NCBI GenBank assembly: GCA_020053565.1 | Contig: JAGVMY010000102.1 | Location: forward strand, 1 to 6,626 | Length of the DNA stretch: 6,626 bases | Source of the DNA: Thermodesulfovibrionales bacterium | GTDB taxonomy: Bacteria > Nitrospirota > Thermodesulfovibrionia > Thermodesulfovibrionales > SM23-35 | Direction: 5' to 3' | In this document: piece by piece, positions 4,079-6,626 of the stretch | Numbering within the stretch: position 1 is the stretch's first letter | Layout: each line of letters begins with the position of its first letter | The notes under the pieces: generated by a model | Database searches by the model: none | What the model was told of the DNA's origin: nothing | Seen by the model: the letters and a program-made list of their open reading frames with translations, nothing else | Program-made: the position numbers and the translations under genes

Positions 4079-5074
4079 CTATCCATAAAACTCGGATTTT
4101 AATGAACGGCTCAGTAAATCTTTAACCGTAAGAACAGGGTCTTTATTTTCGTAGATAACTTTGTAAACCTGTTCTACAATAGGCATCTCAATGTTATATT
4201 TGAGAGATAATTGATAGGCAGATTCCGCGGTCTCCACTCCTTCTGCAACACTTTTTGTTTGACTTAAAATATCTTTCAGTTTCATCCCCTGTCCCAGTTT
4301 AATTCCGACAGTATAATTCCTTGAGAGAGTACTTGTGCATGTAAGAACCAGGTCACCAAGGCCACTAAGCCCTGTAAATGTCTTCTCTTTTGCACCCATT
4401 GCAACCCCGAGCCTTGACATCTCGACAAGCCCTCTCGTGATAAGCGAAGCCCTGGCATTATGACCAAGACTGAGGCTATCAGAGATCCCGGATGCAATGG
4501 CCATCACATTTTTTAAGGCTCCCCCGATCTCCACGCCGAGTATATCATCATGTCTATATACCCTGAAGCTCCCGGTATTAAATGCTTCCTGAAGGATGAA
4601 CCCCGTGTTCTTATCTTCTGTTGCAAGGGTCACCGCAGTAGGTATTTTTTTAATCACCTCTTTTGCAAAACTTGGACCCGAAAGCACTGCAATCTCATGC
4701 CCGAATAACTCTTTTAATACTCTGGAGATCGTGAGAAGTGTTCCTCTTTCTATTCCTTTCGACGCACTGATGATTATTGCTTCATCAGATAGGTAAGGCA
4801 GGGCTTCTTTGAATACAGTCCTTGTAAACTGAGCAGGAACAACATTCAGTATATAACGTGCCTTTTTTACAACCTCATCAATCTGATGGGAGACTCTCAT
4901 ATTTTCAGGAAGCTTGATGCCGGGGAGATAGACACTGTTTTCACCTGTCTTCTCAATCTCCTCAACAAGTTTCTTTTCGTATACCCAGAGTGACACATCA
5001 TAGCCCTTATCTGCAAGAAGACACGCGAGAGTCGTTCCCCAGCTCCCTGCACCTATGACCGCAATATAGCTCAT
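4079..5074 (-). CDS. gpsA: NAD(P)-dependent glycerol-3-phosphate dehydrogenase GpsA
   Basis: GpsA reduces dihydroxyacetone phosphate to sn-glycerol 3-phosphate, the backbone for membrane phospholipids, in the cytoplasm. The 331-residue product is full length. The N-terminal Rossmann fold has GAGSWGT (8-14). Further family blocks are NVVPAQ (77-82), SASKGIE with Lys106 (103-109), LSGPSFAKEV (131-140), GGALKNVMAIASG with Lys188 (184-196), NARASLITRGLVEM (206-219) and TGLSGLGDLVLTC (234-246). The two lysines are the family's conserved active-site lysines. AAGGTGA just upstream of the ATG supports the start. It lies 55 bp downstream of glnS and 5 bp upstream of larB. By hand count 10 of 12 arginine codons are AGA/AGG, in contrast to glnS. 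Confidence 0.97.
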   Translation of the reverse strand: MSYIAVIGAGSWGTTLACLLADKGYDVSLWVYEKKLVEEIEKTGENSVYLPGIKLPENMRVSHQIDEVVKKARYILNVVPAQFTRTVFKEALPYLSDEAIIISASKGIERGTLLTISRVLKELFGHEIAVLSGPSFAKEVIKKIPTAVTLATEDKNTGFILQEAFNTGSFRVYRHDDILGVEIGGALKNVMAIASGISDSLSLGHNARASLITRGLVEMSRLGVAMGAKEKTFTGLSGLGDLVLTCTSTLSRNYTVGIKLGQGMKLKDILSQTKSVAEGVETAESAYQLSLKYNIEMPIVEQVYKVIYENKDPVLTVKDLLSRSLKSEFYG

Positions 5075-5078
5075 TTTT

Positions 5079-5085
5079 TCACCTT
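5079..5085 (-). promoter_or_regulatory. Ribosome-binding site of gpsA
   Basis: AAGGTGA on the minus strand, ending four bases before the ATG, is a good Shine-Dalgarno match and fixes the gpsA start. The 55 bp between glnS and gpsA otherwise hold only AT-rich sequence with no obvious terminator. Confidence 0.7.
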
Positions 5086-5129
5086 CACTATTTTATTTTA
5101 CATCCATATGGAGAGAATTCACAATTTCC

Positions 5130-6626
5130 CTATCCATGCCTCTGCGCTTTCTCGATCTTCGCCCATTCATCACGTAATGTTACCGTTCGATTAAAAACTA
5201 ATTTTTTATCAGATGAATCTACTGAATCAACGCAGAAATAGCCCAGTCTCTCAAACTGGTAGATACTCCCTTTTGTTGCACTTGCCAGACCTGGCTCGAC
5301 ATAACATGATGTCAATGTCACCAGTGAGTTCAGGTTTAAGTTTGATTTAAAATCAGCTCCGTATTCCACATCATCTGGATCTGCCTTTATAAAAAGATGG
5401 TCGTAGAGGCGTACTTCTGCCGGGAGTGCATGGTGAGCAGATACCCAGTGAAGTGTTGACCTGACCTTCCGTCCATCCGGCGCATCGCCTCCCCGCGTTG
5501 ACGAATCATAGGTACAATGTATTTCGACAACCTCACCTGTCTTTTCGTCCTTGACCACACCTACACATTTAATAAAATATGCGTACCGTAAACGTACCTC
5601 GCGACCAGGGGCAAGACGAAAATACTTTGGAGGTGGGTCTTCACGAAAATCATCCTGCTCTATGTAAAGCACACGTGAAAAAGGAACCCTTCGTGACCCC
5701 ATATCTAAATCTTCAGGATTATTCACCGCTTCCATTTCTTCCACCTTGTCCTCTGGATAGTTGTCTATAACCACACGAAGTGGACGCAATACAGCCATAA
5801 CACGTGGAGCGCATTTATTCAAATCTTCACGGAGACAGTGCTCAAGCAGTGCGATATCAACTATACTCTCTCTTTTAGCTACTCCTATACGATCACAAAA
5901 GTCCCGGATTGACTCTGGTGTGTAGCCACGCCTGCGTAAACCTGAGAGCGTGGGCATCCGTGGGTCATCCCATCCGGTGACATGTCCCTCTTGTACCAAT
6001 TGCAGCAGCTTTCTTTTACTTAACACAGTATTGCTGAGATTCAGTCGGGCAAATTCGATCTGCCGTGGATGATAGATGCCCAATTCATCAAGAAACCAGT
6101 CATACAGGGGCCGGTGATCTTCAAATTCCAGTGTACAAATGGAATGTGTAATTTTTTCGATGGAATCTGAAATAGGATGGGCAAAGTCGTACATTGGATA
6201 AATGCACCACTTGTTGCCTGTCCTGTGATGTTCTGCCCGAAGAATTCGGTAAATAACCGGATCTCGCATATTTAAATTTCCGGATGCCATATCAATTTTT
6301 GCACGAAGTGTGCGGGACCCGTCCTCGAACTCGCCTGCCCTCATGCGCTCAAACAGGTCAAGGTTCTCTTCAACAGAACGATTGCGATAGGGACTTTCCC
6401 TGCCGGGCTCAGTTAAGGTACCGCGGTACTCTTTAACTTCCTGTGGACTCAGGTCACAGACATAGGCCTTGCCTTTTTTTATTAACTGAACAGCACACTG
6501 ATATAACTCCTCAAAATAGTCAGATGCGAAATACAGCCGGCCATCCCAATCAAAACCAAGCCACCGAACATCATCTTTAATTGATTCAACATATTCAACT
6601 TCCTCTTTGCTCGGATTGGTATCATC
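5130..6626 (-). CDS. glnS: Glutaminyl-tRNA synthetase GlnRS, missing its N-terminus at the window edge
   Basis: Class I synthetase that charges tRNA(Gln) with glutamine. The frame is open to the right edge, giving 498 residues that begin DDTNPSKEEVEYVESIK. About 66 N-terminal residues, including the HIGH motif, lie outside. The ATG at 6344 is internal (…FERMRAGEF) and not the start. Visible blocks: DVRWLGFDW, ASDYF, GKAYVCDLSPQEVKEYRGTLTEPG, SPYRNRSVEENLDLF, LRAKIDMAS, MRDPVIYRI, HHRTGNKWCIYPMYDFAHPISD, THSICTLEF, YDWFLDEL, LSKRK (the KMSKS-type loop, near visible residues 202-206), DDPRMPTLSGLRRRGY, the two anticodon-binding beta-barrels with DGRKVRSTLHWVS, and the GYFCVDS...FNRTVTLRDEWAKIE end. 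EYRGTL and tRNA(Gln)-type C-terminal barrels distinguish it from GluRS. By hand count about 35 of 45 arginine codons are CGN, unlike gpsA and thiG. This fits the known lateral spread of glnS among bacteria. Confidence 0.97.
   Translation of the reverse strand, partial: DDTNPSKEEVEYVESIKDDVRWLGFDWDGRLYFASDYFEELYQCAVQLIKKGKAYVCDLSPQEVKEYRGTLTEPGRESPYRNRSVEENLDLFERMRAGEFEDGSRTLRAKIDMASGNLNMRDPVIYRILRAEHHRTGNKWCIYPMYDFAHPISDSIEKITHSICTLEFEDHRPLYDWFLDELGIYHPRQIEFARLNLSNTVLSKRKLLQLVQEGHVTGWDDPRMPTLSGLRRRGYTPESIRDFCDRIGVAKRESIVDIALLEHCLREDLNKCAPRVMAVLRPLRVVIDNYPEDKVEEMEAVNNPEDLDMGSRRVPFSRVLYIEQDDFREDPPPKYFRLAPGREVRLRYAYFIKCVGVVKDEKTGEVVEIHCTYDSSTRGGDAPDGRKVRSTLHWVSAHHALPAEVRLYDHLFIKADPDDVEYGADFKSNLNLNSLVTLTSCYVEPGLASATKGSIYQFERLGYFCVDSVDSSDKKLVFNRTVTLRDEWAKIEKAQRHG

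Noticed and set aside
5102..5117. CCATATGG and GAATTC palindromes in the glnS-gpsA gap
   Set aside because: Short restriction-site-like palindromes expected by chance, with no terminator or operator structure around them.
6342..6344. ATG as start of glnS
   Set aside because: The upstream frame is open to the window edge and encodes conserved GlnRS sequence (DDTNP, REYRGTL-like and SVEENLDLF blocks), so this Met is internal.
1..6626. CRISPR arrays, tRNA or rRNA genes, defence or phage genes, transposases
   Set aside because: Nothing on either strand supports any of these. The only repeats are the heptamer arrays and palindromes listed.

Overview
All supportable genes in this window lie on the minus strand, so transcription runs from high to low coordinates. 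In that order they are: glutaminyl-tRNA synthetase (glnS, 5' end beyond the window), glycerol-3-phosphate dehydrogenase (gpsA), the nickel-pincer-nucleotide enzyme larB, and a TPP-riboswitch-controlled thiamin operon thiS-thiG-thiE-thiC with the first 17 codons of thiD at the left edge. Coding density is high. The only sizeable non-coding stretches are the riboswitch leader (about 3173-3335) and the thiS-thiG gap (2788-2965), and no gene-free stretch exceeds 300 bases.

The organism is a bacterium of moderate GC. The short, anaerobe-type ThiC, the larB gene, short heptanucleotide tandem repeats and small palindromic intergenic repeats would suit an anaerobic or microaerophilic lineage such as Nitrospirota or Desulfobacterota. 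This is inference only: no phylogenetic marker in the window settles it.

Right part (3336-6626): glnS ends 55 bp before gpsA, which has its own clear ribosome-binding site. larB follows gpsA after 5 bp and is probably co-transcribed with it. glnS uses arginine codons very differently from gpsA and thiG, which suggests a separate origin.

Centre (2788-3339): a consensus-like sigma-70 promoter overlaps the larB stop codon. It drives a leader that is almost entirely a TPP aptamer followed by an intrinsic terminator whose U-tract runs into the thiS start codon. A 7-nt stretch of the aptamer is complementary to the terminator's 5' arm, which gives a ready antiterminator. The thiS-thiG gap is mostly a 122-bp nested inverted-repeat element that also supplies the thiS stop codon.

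Left part (1-2787): ThiS (sulfur carrier) and ThiG make the thiazole phosphate. ThiC makes HMP-P from the purine intermediate AIR, ThiD phosphorylates it, and ThiE joins the two halves into thiamin phosphate. The activating enzyme ThiF and the dehydroglycine source (ThiH or ThiO) are not in the window. Oddities are a ThiS with two residues beyond its Gly-Gly terminus, and a thiE whose 5' end contains two different 7-bp tandem arrays within the reading frame.
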